Source: DAOMOD01 sp964526035 | GTDB taxonomy: Bacteria > Pseudomonadota > Gammaproteobacteria > Xanthomonadales > BPKI01 | Assembly (NCBI GenBank): GCA_964526035.1 | Contig: CAZGKE010000103.1 | Coordinates: 1-12,791, forward strand | Reading direction: 5' to 3' | DNA length: 12,791 nucleotides | Shown here: positions 12,770 to 12,791 of the stretch, one piece after another | Layout of the letters: the number at the start of each line of letters is the position of its first letter | Position numbering within the stretch: position 1 is the first letter of the stretch | The notes under the pieces: generated by a model | Databases searched by the model: none | What the model was told of the DNA's origin: nothing | The model's input: only the letters and a program-made list of their open reading frames with translations | Made by a program: the position numbers and the translations under genes

Positions 12770-12791
12770 TGATTGTTGTGTCATCCATGAC

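Larger units (their letters stand above)
12489..12791. other. Gene-free region upstream of phoB
   Basis: No convincing coding frame is seen on either strand in these 303 bases; short open frames here run through repeats. The stretch holds the candidate PhoB box, the 9-mer GGTGTCATT twice (12522-12530 and 12571-12579) with a related GTGTCATCC at 12779-12787, a REP unit, and two near-identical 21-nt hairpin sequences flanking it. It is presumably the phoB promoter region plus the end of the intergenic space toward the next gene, which is outside the window. Confidence 0.6.

Noticed and set aside
12653..12772. A short plus-strand frame (MSASRRPYR... ending MSAWWR).
   Set aside because: It runs through REP unit 3 and both short repeats, with no ribosome-binding site; the in-frame spacing of 99 bp between the repeats is noted but not enough to call a gene.

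Overview
This is a GC-rich window of core chromosome from a gammaproteobacterium, probably of the Xanthomonadales/Lysobacterales. The assignment rests on the joined phoB-phoR-ppk1-ppx order, gammaproteobacterial-type proteins throughout (RNase R with an S1 domain and basic tail, RlmB, PhoB of 229 aa, PPK1) and REP-type palindromes between genes. No phage, transposase, CRISPR, tRNA or rRNA is visible.

Layout. (1) Positions 1-2124, plus strand: the C-terminal part of rnr (RNase R; the gene begins upstream of the window) followed by rlmB (23S rRNA G2251 2'-O-methyltransferase), both RNA-metabolism genes. (2) Positions 2125-2269: a gap holding a long imperfect inverted repeat made of two facing REP units. 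(3) Positions 2270-2863, plus strand: a GNAT acetyltransferase. (4) Positions 2889-4558, minus strand: a GT4 glycosyltransferase translationally coupled (ATGA overlap) to a PAP2-family membrane phosphatase, together suggesting a lipid or envelope glycan step. (5) Positions 4702-6755, plus strand: a three-gene unit of an ECF-like sigma factor, a small single-pass membrane protein that overlaps it by 8 nt and occupies the anti-sigma position, and an exported PDZ-domain protein. (6) Positions 6833-12488, minus strand: phoB-phoR-ppk1-ppx, the phosphate-starvation two-component system joined to polyphosphate synthesis and degradation. phoR/ppk1 overlap by 4 nt (GTGA) and ppk1/ppx by 8 nt (ATGACTGA), so the four genes look like one operon; a candidate PhoB box lies 45 nt upstream of the phoB start. 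(7) Positions 12489-12791: a gene-free stretch with that box, a third REP unit and a pair of near-identical small hairpins.

How they fit together. The Pho/polyphosphate block is a coherent circuit: PhoR senses phosphate status, PhoB activates transcription, PPK1 makes polyphosphate from ATP and Ppx hydrolyses it. The sigma-factor block is the least characterised part of the window. It has the layout of an envelope-signalling module, but the membrane protein lacks the usual zinc-binding anti-sigma motif and the PDZ protein has no visible protease domain. Three REP units share the pattern TGYRGGAGC-N10-GCGA although they lie at opposite ends of the window. I see no clearly new defence or mobile system; the most unusual items are the sigma/membrane protein/PDZ cluster and the repeat structures.
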